Below are positions 1 through 9,638 of a stretch of DNA of 64,000 bases, one piece after another. The translations under genes and the position numbers were made by a program. Source of the stretch: Herbivorax alkaliphila (lineage in GTDB: Bacteria; Bacillota; Clostridia; Acetivibrionales; Acetivibrionaceae); assembly GCF_030848475.1 (NCBI RefSeq), contig NZ_JAVDDS010000019.1:1-64000 (forward strand). Reading direction: 5' to 3'. The notes under the pieces are model-generated. The model had not been told where the DNA came from. It did no database searches and worked only from the letters and a program-made list of their open reading frames with translations. Every line of letters begins with the position of its first letter. The first letter of the stretch is position 1.

Positions 1-11
1 GAGGAATAAAG

Positions 12-533
12 ATGAATTTAAAGGATAAAAAAGTTTTAAGTTTTATACACTCAAATTTTGAAGATCTTGAATTTTGGCATCCAGTTTTAAGACTTATGGA
101 AGAAGGTGTTAGAGTTTATATTGCAGGTGAAAAAGCAGGGGAAACTTACGTTGGTAAATATGGAGTTCCTGCAGTATCTGATATTGCTTTTAATGAAATT
201 AATCCTGACCACTATGATGGTATACTTGTTCCTGGTGGTTGGGCGCCAGATAAATTAAGACGTTTTCCAAAAGTTTTAGAAGTTGTTAGAGCAATAAATA
301 AGCAAAACAAGCCAATTGGTCACATTTGTCATGCTGGGTGGGTTTTAATATCAGCTGGTATTGTAGAAGATAAAAAGGTTACGAGTACACTAGGAATAAA
401 AGATGATCTTGAAAATGCTGGTGCCATATGGACTAATCAGCCAGTTGTAGTAGATGGCAATATAGTGTCTAGTAGAAAGCCTATGGATCTTCCATTATAT
501 ATGAAGGCCTTTATCAATCTTCTTAAAGAGTAA
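12..533 (+). CDS. DJ-1/PfpI family protein
   Basis: A 173-residue single-domain protein of the DJ-1/PfpI (class I glutamine amidotransferase-like) superfamily. The nucleophile-elbow cysteine is visible at about residue 106 in GHICHAGW, and the acidic partner is Glu17 in NFEDLEFW. The segment GILVPGGWAPDKLR is the usual strand-loop before the elbow. Family members are deglycases, chaperones or stress proteins of the cytoplasm, and the older annotation as an intracellular protease is uncertain. The start is set by GAGGAATAAAG just upstream, and the gene lies at the very edge of the window, so operon partners on the left are unknown. The family call is firm; the exact activity is not. Confidence 0.9.
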   Translation: MNLKDKKVLSFIHSNFEDLEFWHPVLRLMEEGVRVYIAGEKAGETYVGKYGVPAVSDIAFNEINPDHYDGILVPGGWAPDKLRRFPKVLEVVRAINKQNKPIGHICHAGWVLISAGIVEDKKVTSTLGIKDDLENAGAIWTNQPVVVDGNIVSSRKPMDLPLYMKAFINLLKE

Positions 534-765
534 AAAAACTATTATATAACTGAGTTCCCATTTTAAAAAGTATTGGACATTTTTTCGACCGTATTTCATA
601 TATCCTTGCAGGATTTAAGGATGTACAAAAAGAAGTCATATGTAAGTAAAGATAAAAAGTTGTGTTTATAAATAGTAAAAGTAACAAATTATATTCCTGA
701 GTGCAAAAAATAATTAAATTAATAGCTGAAAAAGGCAATTTATTATTATATAGGAGGAGATAAAA

Positions 766-1182
766 ATGAAATCATACCGTAAAGATTTATATTTTAACGT
801 GCCATCAAGAAGGGCATATGTAAATATTACATCACAAGTTCAGGATTGCATTGATGAAAGCGGTGTAAAAGAAGGGCTGGTTCTAGTGAATGCAATGCAT
901 ATTACAGCAAGTGTATTTGTAAATGATGATGAATCAGGGTTGCATCAGGATTTTGAAAAATGGTTAGAAGGTCTTGCACCGGAAAAGCCTCACAGTCAGT
1001 ATAAACACAATGGATATGAAGACAATGCAGATGCTCATCTTAAACGTCAGGTTATGGGCAGAGAAGTAGTAGCAGCTATTACTGAAGGAAAATTAGATTT
1101 TGGACCATGGGAACAGATATTTTATGGAGAGTACGATGGAAAGCGTCAAAAACGTGTACTTGTTAAAATAATAGGTGAATAG
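766..1182 (+). CDS. YjbQ/UPF0047 family protein (secondary thiamine-phosphate synthase-like)
   Basis: A 138-residue protein with the complete YjbQ (UPF0047) fold. It shows the [12 protein letters not shown] segment, then the histidine-rich loop around residues 80-110 ([13 protein letters not shown], followed by GREV), and a C-terminal strand ending in RVLVKIIGE. Some homologues show weak thiamine-phosphate synthase activity in genetic complementation, which gave the family its name, but the physiological role is open. A strong site AGGAGGAG lies 8 bases before the ATG. A short copy of the dispersed hairpin repeat begins three bases after the stop codon, followed by an intrinsic terminator, so the gene is probably transcribed alone. 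Confidence 0.88.
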   Translation: MKSYRKDLYFNVPSRRAYVNITSQVQDCIDESGVKEGLVLVNAMHITASVFVNDDESGLHQDFEKWLEGLAPEKPHSQYKHNGYEDNADAHLKRQVMGREVVAAITEGKLDFGPWEQIFYGEYDGKRQKRVLVKIIGE

Positions 1183-1184
1183 AA

Positions 1185-1245
1185 GTGAACTCGTTTAGCT
1201 AAAGCTAAACATCGAGGCTTCAGGTGGAGTCTTAGAACAAGATAA
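1185..1245 (+). repeat. Dispersed hairpin repeat, short copy 1
   Basis: It begins GTGAACTCGTTTAGC, contains the small hairpin GTTTAGCT/AGCTAAAC, continues through CGAGGCTTCAGGTGGAG and ends TTAGAACAAGATAA. It matches the longer copies at 54722, 56320 and 63730, but the internal second hairpin is deleted. It starts 3 bases after the preceding stop codon. Confidence 0.85.
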
Positions 1246-1290
1246 AGCACTATGGATGCCTATTTTCGAGCATACATAGTGCTTTATTTA
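1242..1290 (+). terminator. Intrinsic terminator after the YjbQ gene
   Basis: A 13-bp stem ATAAAGCACTATG / CATAGTGCTTTAT with a 20-base loop, followed by T-rich sequence. It also faces the end of the leftward aldo/keto reductase gene, so it may serve both strands. Confidence 0.75.
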
Positions 1291-1319
1291 GTAAGGTTTG
1301 TTCTGGAACTTACAATGTT

Positions 1320-2303
1320 TTACCATAATTGATGAACACTATTTCTAATATATTTGTCGTATATATTTTTAACTTCTTCCATTTGCTTTTCTGACAATGG
1401 TGGCATGTCTGATGAAGCAGTATTTTGAACTACCTGTTCTGGAGTTTTTGCTCCAGGTATAGTACAGCTTACAGCATCTTCCATAAGAATCCACTTAAGT
1501 GCAAACTGTGCCATTGTACAATCTTCGGGCTTTATCTTAGAAAGCTCTTCTACAGCCTTAAGTCCTAATTCATAATCTACTCCAGAGAATGTTTCACCTC
1601 TGTCAAAGGCTTCTCCATTTCTGTTAAATTTTCTGTGGTCATCATCTTGGAAGGTGGTATCCTTTTTCATCTTCCCAGTAAGAAGTCCACTTGCTAAAGG
1701 AACCCTGACAATAATACCTACATTGTTTTCCTTGGCTTTTTTAAAGAATACTTCAGAGGGCTTAAATCTAAACATATTATATATTATCTGAACGGTACTT
1801 ACATTAGGATAAGTTATTGCTTTTAAAGCTTCTTCTACAGTTTCTACACTAACACCATAATGAGCAATTTTACCCTTTTTTACGATTTCGTCCATTCCAG
1901 AAAAAAGACTTTCATTATCATAAACTGCTGTTGGAGGGCAGTGAAGCTGTAAAAGGTCAAGCTTATCCACATCAAGATTTTTAAGACTTCTATCAATAAA
2001 ACTCTCAATATTTTCTTTTGTATAGCCTTCTAGTGTGTGAGGGTTAAGTCTTCTGCCAGCTTTAGTGGCTATGTAAAAGTTTTCTTTTGTACTTTTAGAA
2101 AGTTTGGAAAGCAGCTTTTCACTTCTACCATCACCATAAACATCGGCAGTATCGAAAAAGTTTATTCCCATTTCAAGAGCCTTTTCTAAAGCTTTCATGC
2201 TTGTGCTGTCATCAACATTTCCCCAAGTGCCTCCTATTGCCCAAGAGCCAAAAGATATTTCAGAAATTTTGTAACCTGTTTTTCCAAGTAATCTGTAGTT
2301 CAT
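1320..2303 (-). CDS. Aldo/keto reductase
   Basis: A 327-residue NADPH-dependent oxidoreductase of the aldo/keto reductase superfamily (YdhF/PLR-like (alpha/beta)8 barrel). The catalytic tetrad is readable: Asp and Tyr in NFFDTADVYGDGRSE (about residues 51 and 56), Lys in YIATKAG and His in LLQLHCPP. The cofactor-binding C-terminal part contains IPGAKTPEQV. The substrate cannot be told from sequence; relatives reduce sugar-derived or toxic aldehydes. The start is supported by GAGGAGGCC just upstream of the ATG on the minus strand. It is a single-gene unit. Confidence 0.93.
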   Translation of the reverse strand: MNYRLLGKTGYKISEISFGSWAIGGTWGNVDDSTSMKALEKALEMGINFFDTADVYGDGRSEKLLSKLSKSTKENFYIATKAGRRLNPHTLEGYTKENIESFIDRSLKNLDVDKLDLLQLHCPPTAVYDNESLFSGMDEIVKKGKIAHYGVSVETVEEALKAITYPNVSTVQIIYNMFRFKPSEVFFKKAKENNVGIIVRVPLASGLLTGKMKKDTTFQDDDHRKFNRNGEAFDRGETFSGVDYELGLKAVEELSKIKPEDCTMAQFALKWILMEDAVSCTIPGAKTPEQVVQNTASSDMPPLSEKQMEEVKNIYDKYIRNSVHQLW

Positions 2304-2558
2304 AACGGCCTCCTCTATGATAGTTTATTATAATCAATATGATATCATAGTAGCAACTACAATCAAAGGAATAAGTTTGTATGGAGCATTTATTTTATAT
2401 AAGAATAGTGTATAATTAAAAACAAGAAATACAATTACAGTGAAAGATTAATAAAGAGGAGAATAATTTTTAAAGATTTATAAGACAATTTAATATATTT
2501 TACGTATATTAAGTTGTAAGCCTATAAAATTGATAATCATATATTGGGAGGAATAGTT

Positions 2559-3026
2559 GTGAAAAAGAATAATCCTATACTTGGAATAGCACTTGTCTTA
2601 ATTGGAGCATTGCTTTTAGCTGCATATTATTTTGATACAGACATATTTAGCATGTCAAATTTGTGGCCACTTATTGTTTTAGGCTTGGGTATCACATTTG
2701 AAGTAAGTTATTTTATAAAAAGAAAAGATCCGGGGATTCTTGTTCCAGGAGGAATTTTAACAACTTTAGGTTTACTGTTTTTATTTGAAACTTTTACTAA
2801 TTGGGAATTTTCTGCACGTACTTGGCCAGTGTATCTTTTAGCAGTAGCAATTGGGCTGTTTCAATTATATTTGTTTGGCGGAAGAGAAAAAGGACTTCTT
2901 ATACCTGTGGCAATACTTTCTGCAGTTGCCATGACAGCATATTTAGATATCGGAAGAATTATTCCCGTTGCTCTTATTGCTGTAGGGGTTTACTTTATAT
3001 TTTCTAAAAACAGTGAATTTGATTGA
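2559..3026 (+). CDS. LiaF/LiaI-like transmembrane-domain membrane protein
   Basis: About 155 residues, nearly all in four or five hydrophobic helices with short polar loops (NPILGIALVLIGALLL, then LWPLIVLGLGITF). This is the pattern of the N-terminal membrane domain found in LiaF, LiaI and related cell-envelope stress proteins (DUF5668-like). I start it at the GTG at 2559, 7 bases after GGGAGGA; an in-frame TTG at 2544 overlaps that ribosome binding site. Relatives sense or modulate envelope stress two-component systems, but no kinase or regulator gene lies alongside, so a role in such a system is only inferred. Confidence 0.7.
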   Translation: MKKNNPILGIALVLIGALLLAAYYFDTDIFSMSNLWPLIVLGLGITFEVSYFIKRKDPGILVPGGILTTLGLLFLFETFTNWEFSARTWPVYLLAVAIGLFQLYLFGGREKGLLIPVAILSAVAMTAYLDIGRIIPVALIAVGVYFIFSKNSEFD

Positions 3027-3211
3027 GTTGGCTTGGCAGAAACTTTAGCTTTGAGCAAACATAATTGAGGCTCTTTTTGCAAGGAAAGCAACAAGCCTCA
3101 ACTATTTAAAAAACTGATTTTATCTTAATCGAATACTTCACTTTTTACAAGGTAGTAATCCTCTGTATAAAGTGGAGTATGACTTTACCATTTGGTGAAA
3201 GCTAAACCAGT

Positions 3212-6043
3212 TTATTTTTTGTAAAAGCTCTCAGGAGGGCCTAAATAACTTGGCATAACTCCTCCCATATCTAATACAATTTTTTGTATCACAATCCCTG
3301 GGTCTATCATGCTGATTTTTAAAGTGTGGTATCCAGCCTTTTCAATGTTATGAATAGATTCATATATCCTAACATTATTCATAACACCTTCAGACCAAAG
3401 CGGGTACTCTTCTGTAGCATCAAAAGTTTTTGGAAAGGTATCTACAATCTTTTTTTCTTCTAGGTCAAAGCCTATGGCAAATTTTAAACCCCTGTCCCTG
3501 TTAACATTTAAGCTTGGTGCAGTGTAAACCATTACTTTTATTTTGCCAGGGTTTGATATATATACACCATACTCAAGTGTAGGACTGTTTTCAGAAGGTG
3601 AAAAACTATTTGATGTAAAGGGCAGTGTTATCATAGAAGATAAGGTTCTACCGTAATCAGGAACGTTTACCCACTTTGCATCGTTTGCCTTTGTAGACTC
3701 TTTAAAATGTTTGGCCTCAATAGAGATGTAACCTTTGGATTCAATAAAGGTCATTTTAGGCAAAGAATCAATAGAGGGCTCATCTGGGTTGGATATTTTT
3801 ATGTTAATGTAAAAATTCTTATTATTACCCTGCACAGTAATAGAACTTGTAATGCTTTCTCCTTTAGGTGCATTGCTCCAGTCAATTTCCACTTCTATTC
3901 TCTCTTGTTTTATTATTTTTCCACTGGTTTGACTCAATATAATCCAAGGCTCTGACTTTTCAAGTTTATATTCAAATGAATCTGATTTTTTATTAAAAAG
4001 TTCAAAATAGTGCTTTTCATCTGTATATACACTGAATTCAGGCAGGTTGCATGTTGAACCATCATCTGTCCAAGTTTTAGAGGAGCCTTCTACGGAAAGA
4101 GCCATTTGGGATCCAGCAGTTAAAGTGATGGTTTTAACTTCAGGCATGTAATTGTCCTCTGGTCCTCTCCAATTTGACTTACCAATATGGGGCTGAATCA
4201 TCATAAGATTCCATTTTCCTGAAGACATTTCTTCATTATAATATCTGGTATCTTCTGATTCATCATTGAAGGTCTTTTCTGTTAATTTCGCATAGTCATT
4301 AGCCATTGCCCTGCCCTGTATTGCATATAACTGATTTAGCCCAGCGAAAACATGCATTTTAAGTATATTTCTACTTGCCCTAATTGGATATAGTACAAGT
4401 TGGAAAAATGCATCCTTTTTGATGTCTTCTAAAGAATCATATATTTTTTCAGCCTTTTCAACAGCTTGGTTAAGTTCTGACAATACTCTTTCGGCTTCTC
4501 TGTAGTTGAGTAAACTAAAGGTATTCTCATAGACAATTTCAGGTTTTCTAATGCCGTTGTGTTTAGTATATTTTTTTATAATATCAGCAATATCTTCTGC
4601 ATAATTATTTCCGAATTGTTCTTTTACCCACTTTAAAACAAAAAGAGATATATTGTCTTCTTTCCACTTATAAATATCCCAAGCTATTTCTAAAAAGAAT
4701 GAAATAGGTAATTCCATAGGTTTTAAATCGCCTACATTTACAATCCAGACTCTGTAAACTCCATAATCATAAGTCATTTTCATTTGATTCCAGATTTTTT
4801 GTAAGGGTACTGTGTTAATCCACTGGTAACTTCTTGGGCCTCCAACATAGTCAAAGTGATAATACATGCCATAGCCACCGATACGACTTCGGTCTTTTTT
4901 GGAAGGTAGCTTTCTAATATTTCCAAAATTATCGTCAGCCAGCATTAAAGTAATATCTTCTGGTATTTCCATTCCTGCTTCATAAAAGTTTTGTACTTCT
5001 TTATACAAAGCCAAAATTTGAGGGACATCACTGGCTTTTTTGTCAAATTTATCTTCAATGATTTTTCGTTGATCAGAGATAATTTTTTCAAGCAGGTTCT
5101 TATTTTCTTCTACAGTACCACCTTCAATCATTGCTTCGTCACCGTCGCCACGCATACCGACAGTTACAGTACCTTCATAATCTTTTACCCTTTTAACACC
5201 TTTTTCCCAAAAATCATAGAGATTTTCTCTGTTTGTATAGTAATTCCAGTCTCCGTTTCCTTTAAGCTCCCATTCAACCCAGCTACGCATCATTGGCTCA
5301 TGGTGAGAAGTTCCCATTACAATACCGTATTTGTCTGCATACACAGGATTTAAAGGATCCTCTTCATTAAACATTCTGGGTTTCCACATGGCAGGCCACA
5401 AATAATTTGCTTTTAGGCGCAGTATTAATTCAAACACTCTTTCGTAAAAATGGTGATTATAGTTTTCACCATAATTTTTATGTACCCAACAAGAAAGTGA
5501 AGGAAATTCGTCATTTAAAAAAATACCTCTAAATTTTACTGAAGGTTCACCAAATTTATATCTATCAGATTTTAAAAGGAGTTGATCACTTTTTTTAACA
5601 GGTACGTCAGCCCACCAATACCAAGGTGATACGCCTATTTCCTGAGAAAGATGATATACTCCAAAAATAGTCCCTCTCCTGTCACTTCCTGCAATAACCA
5701 GTGCTTGCTCTATGCCTTCCATTGGAGAATTCACCACTTGTATAACAAAGGATTCCCATTTTCCTTTGATATCATCTAAATTTATTTTCGCGGTTTTTAT
5801 TAGATGGTCAATTAGCGGGCTTTTACCGATAGTGCCAATAATGACAACTTGCTTACTAATTTTATCCATTTTGTGAAAAAGCTTAGGTGTTTTAGTGGTT
5901 ACTCTATTAAAGTCTTTTTGAAGATCTTTAACTGCACGTTGAACACCCCAAAAATCTTTACAATCACAGTAAAGATTAACAATGCTCTCTTTGCTAGAAA
6001 GTAAAAAGTATTGTTGGTTGCTTTCTTTTTTACAAACTATCAT
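3212..6043 (-). CDS. Glycoside hydrolase family 115 (xylan alpha-1,2-glucuronidase)
   Basis: A 943-residue GH115 protein. Family members remove (4-O-methyl)glucuronic acid from xylan side chains. The diagnostic stretch occurs at about residues 205-310: LKANYLWPAMW, then GIVMGTSHHEPMMRSW, then TVTVGMRGDGDEAM. The length agrees with the full four-domain GH115 architecture, including the C-terminal beta-rich module. The N terminus (MIVCKKESNQQYF) has no signal peptide, so the enzyme is predicted to be cytosolic and to act on imported oligosaccharides. AAGGAGACTAATT precedes the ATG. No transporter or other xylan gene is adjacent. Confidence 0.9.
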   Translation of the reverse strand: MIVCKKESNQQYFLLSSKESIVNLYCDCKDFWGVQRAVKDLQKDFNRVTTKTPKLFHKMDKISKQVVIIGTIGKSPLIDHLIKTAKINLDDIKGKWESFVIQVVNSPMEGIEQALVIAGSDRRGTIFGVYHLSQEIGVSPWYWWADVPVKKSDQLLLKSDRYKFGEPSVKFRGIFLNDEFPSLSCWVHKNYGENYNHHFYERVFELILRLKANYLWPAMWKPRMFNEEDPLNPVYADKYGIVMGTSHHEPMMRSWVEWELKGNGDWNYYTNRENLYDFWEKGVKRVKDYEGTVTVGMRGDGDEAMIEGGTVEENKNLLEKIISDQRKIIEDKFDKKASDVPQILALYKEVQNFYEAGMEIPEDITLMLADDNFGNIRKLPSKKDRSRIGGYGMYYHFDYVGGPRSYQWINTVPLQKIWNQMKMTYDYGVYRVWIVNVGDLKPMELPISFFLEIAWDIYKWKEDNISLFVLKWVKEQFGNNYAEDIADIIKKYTKHNGIRKPEIVYENTFSLLNYREAERVLSELNQAVEKAEKIYDSLEDIKKDAFFQLVLYPIRASRNILKMHVFAGLNQLYAIQGRAMANDYAKLTEKTFNDESEDTRYYNEEMSSGKWNLMMIQPHIGKSNWRGPEDNYMPEVKTITLTAGSQMALSVEGSSKTWTDDGSTCNLPEFSVYTDEKHYFELFNKKSDSFEYKLEKSEPWIILSQTSGKIIKQERIEVEIDWSNAPKGESITSSITVQGNNKNFYINIKISNPDEPSIDSLPKMTFIESKGYISIEAKHFKESTKANDAKWVNVPDYGRTLSSMITLPFTSNSFSPSENSPTLEYGVYISNPGKIKVMVYTAPSLNVNRDRGLKFAIGFDLEEKKIVDTFPKTFDATEEYPLWSEGVMNNVRIYESIHNIEKAGYHTLKISMIDPGIVIQKIVLDMGGVMPSYLGPPESFYKK

Positions 6044-6175
6044 AATTAGTCTCCTTTGTTATTGTTACGAATTTGAAATGAAAATAGTAATTATTAATCA
6101 GTATTTGTCCATACAATTATACCATAATTTAACACACTATATGAGGAAAACATAAAAAACTTATAAACATTTTAC

Positions 6176-6832
6176 TCATAAATCTCTGATGTTTGAATTA
6201 ACTTTATGAATAATACTTATTAGTTCTTTTGGTGTATTAGCTAAGTAATCCGGCTTATTATTTTCAAGAAGCTCTTTTGAGTCGTACCCCCATGTAACCG
6301 CAATAATGCTGACTCCAGATTTTTTACATGCTGTTATATCTCTTTGTTCGTCACCTATATAAATAACGTCCTCTTTTTTAAGATTATTTTTTTTAATAAA
6401 AGCGTTTATAGTCAAATGTTTTCCAAAAAGATTTTTAGATGAATGGATACTATTAAATTCATCAATTTCATTTCTCTTTAATACTTCTTTTATTGTATCT
6501 TCTGAATTTGAAGATATGATATTAAGATTATAATTTTCACTTTTTAAAATGCTTATAACTTCTTTCATATCTTCAAATGCGTTAACATTAGAAAAGAAAT
6601 GTTTAAATTTCTTCTTTGCCTCATGATATAAAAAAGGTATTTTTAATTTGGGTACAAGAAGAAAGTCACATTTTTTAACAATTGACATTTTGCTTAAAGC
6701 TGAAAAATCACGAGATGTTATTTTTTTGTAGTTGTGTTCCTGAGCCAGTTCATTATACATTTGAACTGCTGCATCTATTGAATTAACTATTGTTCCATCA
6801 AAATCAAATACAAGAGTTTTTTGCATATGCAT
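6176..6832 (-). CDS. HAD-superfamily phosphatase (phosphoglycolate phosphatase-like)
   Basis: A 218-residue haloacid dehalogenase-type hydrolase. Motif I is VFDFDGTIVNS near residue 10, motif II is NIISSNSEDT, and motif III/IV is VIYIGDEQRDITACKKSGV. A helical cap domain lies between motifs I and II, as in PGPase/PpaX-type enzymes. The substrate is probably a small phosphorylated metabolite or pyrophosphate but is not determined. AAGGATGT on the minus strand can serve an ATG at 6832 or at 6826, and the shorter form begins MQKTLVFDFDG. It is separate from its neighbours. Confidence 0.85.
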   Translation of the reverse strand: MHMQKTLVFDFDGTIVNSIDAAVQMYNELAQEHNYKKITSRDFSALSKMSIVKKCDFLLVPKLKIPFLYHEAKKKFKHFFSNVNAFEDMKEVISILKSENYNLNIISSNSEDTIKEVLKRNEIDEFNSIHSSKNLFGKHLTINAFIKKNNLKKEDVIYIGDEQRDITACKKSGVSIIAVTWGYDSKELLENNKPDYLANTPKELISIIHKVNSNIRDL

Positions 6833-7006
6833 ACATCCTTCATTTTTTAATATACTATCATTATAAATAAGGGTTATAGAAATGTAAATTGAAGAACTAA
6901 TTTTTCGTAAAAAAAATTAAACTTTAATTTAGGGAGCAATCAAGGTGTTACACCAAGGTGTAATCATAAATAAACCCCAAGGTAAAAAATAACATTAAAA
7001 ATAGTG

Positions 7007-7035
7007 TTGACATTTCTTAAAATATATATTACACT
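7007..7035 (+). promoter_or_regulatory. Promoter of the tRNA-Leu/tRNA-fMet unit
   Basis: A consensus TTGACA at 7007-7012, 17 bases, then TACACT at 7030-7035. The predicted start lies about 25 bases before tRNA-Leu. Confidence 0.65.
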
Positions 7036-7066
7036 AATATAGTCGCGTTGAGGTGATGTGTTCAAT

Positions 7067-7157
7067 GCCGGAGTGGCGGAATTGGCAGACGCACAGGACT
7101 TAAAATCCTGCGAGACTTTAAATTCTCGTACCGGTTCGATTCCGGTCTCCGGCACCA
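7067..7157 (+). tRNA. tRNA-Leu (anticodon TAA)
   Basis: A 91-nt class II tRNA. The acceptor GCCGGAG pairs with CTCCGGC, the anticodon loop is CTTAAAA, there is a long variable arm, and CCA is encoded. It is followed after 7 bases by tRNA-fMet in the same unit. Confidence 0.95.
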
Positions 7158-7164
7158 ATGACGT

Positions 7165-7284
<120 letters not shown>

Positions 7285-7312
7285 ATTAACATGGGTTAAC
7301 ATAATGGTAAAA

Positions 7313-7331
7313 TGACTACTGTTTGACTACT
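7313..7331 (+). promoter_or_regulatory. Putative integrase arm-type sites, left
   Basis: Two direct copies of TGACTACT at 7313 and 7324, 11 bases apart, between attL and the integrase gene. The same pair with the same spacing lies near attR at 23675 and 23686. This is the arrangement expected for arm-binding sites of a tyrosine integrase. Confidence 0.55.
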
Positions 7332-7374
7332 GTAAATAAAAATAGTTATGGATAGTTAGCAATAAATAAAAGAA

Positions 7375-8610
7375 TTAAGCTTTGTTTTTTTCTTCAGAAT
7401 CATCTTTCTTTTTAATTAACCCTTCCATGATATTAGCAGCTTCTTTATCGGCTGATTGAAGTGCATGAGCATAAACTGACAATGTAACATTAGGATTAGC
7501 ATGTCCTAGCCTAGAAGCTACAGCACGAACATTTAAGCCAGAGTGTAATAACATTGTGGCTGATGTGTGCCTTAGGTCATGCAGTCTTATATCATTGAGG
7601 TCATGACGTTTTAAGAATTTTTTAAATGTTTTTGTAAAAGTATCAAGATGCATAATGTAACCTTCCATACTAGCGAATAACCATTCAGGGTCAACCCAAT
7701 TACCACCTTGTTTTAACCTCTCTTTTTCTTGCCAGAGCGTGCCAAGAGTTAATTTTTGTTCTAACCACCACGACCGATAAAATTTTAATACTTGTACTAG
7801 AGAATCAGGAATTGCTATTTGTCTGATAGATGAACGTGTTTTTGGTTTTTTAATTATGATGCCTGTTTCAGGTGTGTATTCTGCAGCTTGTTTTATATGT
7901 ATTACTCCATTATCAAGGTCAATATGTTTCCATTGCAAAGCGGCAAGTTCTCCACGCCTGCAACCTGTCATAAGAGATACTAAAATCATTGCTTGAATTT
8001 TTATAGGCTCTTGGGAAAGGCAATCATAAAATTTTATAAGTTCGTCCTCTTCTAAATATTTCATTTCCTGTTGCTCTGCCTTTGGAGGTTTAACTCTAAC
8101 ACAAGGGTTTTCTTTTATCATTCCCCATTGAAAGGCACTGTTGAGCATAGCACTTAATACACCATGATAATGACCTATAGTTTTGTTTGATAAAGATCCC
8201 TTTTTTCCATCTTCACGTATGCTAGGTTCTTGTAAATTTCTATAGAACTCTAATAAATGCAAAGGTTTTATTTGATCTAACTTTAAATGTCCTAAAGCCT
8301 TATTTACTCTACCTTTTAACATTCCTTTATATCTGTATAGGGTTTTGTTTTCAAGGTTTTTCCCATGCTCTACAAGCCATTTATCAATAAAATCTGATAA
8401 GGTAAACTTTGAAGGGTCATAATATTCACCTTTTTCAACAGCTAATTCAAATTCTGCAGCAATTTTATTTAATTCTTTTTCCCATTGTTTATCTGTTATT
8501 TTATCAGGCCTTTTAACTGATTTTTGCTTTGTTAGTTTTTTACCACCAGAATCATAGCCAGCACTGACTATGATTTGATAGCTGTTACCCCTTTTTCTTA
8601 TACTTGCCAT
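7375..8610 (-). CDS. int: Tyrosine recombinase (site-specific integrase)
   Basis: A 411-residue phage-type integrase. An N-terminal arm-binding region (SIRKRGNSYQIIV, residues 3-60) is followed by a SAM-like core-binding domain (about 70-175) and the catalytic domain. The catalytic residues are visible: Arg218 in TGCRRGE, His344 and Arg347 in HDLRHTS, His370 in LGHANP and the nucleophile Tyr380 in LSVYAH. It lies beside attL and reads toward it, as is usual for islands integrated in tRNA genes. It should catalyse integration at the tRNA-fMet 3' half and, with an excisionase, excision. It is 22 bases downstream of the next leftward gene and probably cotranscribed with it. Confidence 0.97.
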   Translation of the reverse strand: MASIRKRGNSYQIIVSAGYDSGGKKLTKQKSVKRPDKITDKQWEKELNKIAAEFELAVEKGEYYDPSKFTLSDFIDKWLVEHGKNLENKTLYRYKGMLKGRVNKALGHLKLDQIKPLHLLEFYRNLQEPSIREDGKKGSLSNKTIGHYHGVLSAMLNSAFQWGMIKENPCVRVKPPKAEQQEMKYLEEDELIKFYDCLSQEPIKIQAMILVSLMTGCRRGELAALQWKHIDLDNGVIHIKQAAEYTPETGIIIKKPKTRSSIRQIAIPDSLVQVLKFYRSWWLEQKLTLGTLWQEKERLKQGGNWVDPEWLFASMEGYIMHLDTFTKTFKKFLKRHDLNDIRLHDLRHTSATMLLHSGLNVRAVASRLGHANPNVTLSVYAHALQSADKEAANIMEGLIKKKDDSEEKNKA

Positions 8611-8632
8611 TGGCTATTCCCCACTTTCTTTT

Positions 8633-9604
8633 TTATATTTTATCTTTTATACCTTTAAAAGCTCTGTAAACACCTTCCCAAGTAGTATATTTATCTTCTG
8701 GATGATTTGAATTCCATTCTTCCATAGCATTAATCCAAAATTTCTTTATGTCTTTTTCAGGGGCTCCTCCCATATCCATCACTAACCTGTAAAGAGTTAA
8801 TTGCTTGTCTTTAATGCTCTTTTTTCGTGAAAAATTTAATTCTTTACGATAGTTTTTGTATATGGATTGCATATGTTCAAAAGTCAAATCTGTTGTATTT
8901 ATTGTAATGAATACCTGTTTTTTATGTAACTGTTCACCATTTGGCAATTCATTAGATTCTTGGCTTACTTTTATGCTGTACAAAGGCACCACAGGTTCAA
9001 TTCCCGTTAAAATAAACATAGTTACTGCATGCTTAGGAAATCTTGTTGCTTTAGATATTGAGTCAATTTTATCGGCCAATTGCCGCAAGTCTTTGTGTTT
9101 TACCTTGATAGCTTCAACCCATTCTTTACTAGAACTTGTACTTGGAAATGTTAAAACTTTGTTAACTTCATTAACGCCTCCTAAAACCCCTCCGTTTTTA
9201 GAAAGCCGTAAAAATTCTTCGTGAAGTTTCTTTGTATTATCCTTCATTTTTTTATACTCATCAGGTATTGGCTCTTTAGATTTTATTCGAATCCACTCAA
9301 CAGCCTCTTCAATTGTGTCAAAAGGAGGAAATTCATTATTAAACATGGTTTTTCTAATTTCTTTGACACAAGGCTCTATGGAATCAATAAGTATGTCATT
9401 CCTGAGCATGTTAATACTATCACTTTGAAGGTCTTCATCTTTAAAACTTAAAGCTAGTCCAATTATTTTTTTGGCCTTGGTAGTTATATCTTTTGAAGTA
9501 GCTATTTTGCAATAATATTCAAAAGCCTGTTTTAATTTTTTACTGGTTTTTAATTTTTCAGGAGATACTTTAAGGACTTCTCTCCATAAATCTTCTTTTT
9601 TCAT
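8633..9604 (-). CDS. Unknown island protein, possible regulator
   Basis: About 323 residues that I cannot assign to a family. The protein is largely charged and helical, with a C-terminal segment (YTTWEGVYRAFKGIKDKI) that could form a small helical domain. I use the ATG at 9604, which has AAAGGTGG 8 bases upstream; an in-frame ATG at 9658 lacks such a site. It sits between the integrase and the divergent control region. In SaPI-type islands that place is held by the master repressor, so a regulatory role is possible from position alone, but no helix-turn-helix is obvious. Confidence 0.6.
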   Translation of the reverse strand: MKKEDLWREVLKVSPEKLKTSKKLKQAFEYYCKIATSKDITTKAKKIIGLALSFKDEDLQSDSINMLRNDILIDSIEPCVKEIRKTMFNNEFPPFDTIEEAVEWIRIKSKEPIPDEYKKMKDNTKKLHEEFLRLSKNGGVLGGVNEVNKVLTFPSTSSSKEWVEAIKVKHKDLRQLADKIDSISKATRFPKHAVTMFILTGIEPVVPLYSIKVSQESNELPNGEQLHKKQVFITINTTDLTFEHMQSIYKNYRKELNFSRKKSIKDKQLTLYRLVMDMGGAPEKDIKKFWINAMEEWNSNHPEDKYTTWEGVYRAFKGIKDKI

Positions 9605-9638
9605 AAATACCACCTTTCTACTGACGCTTAAAAAAGTA

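Noticed and set aside
523-738. 71-codon minus-strand frame between the first two genes
   Set aside because: No ribosome site; low-complexity Leu/Phe composition typical of A+T-rich non-coding DNA.
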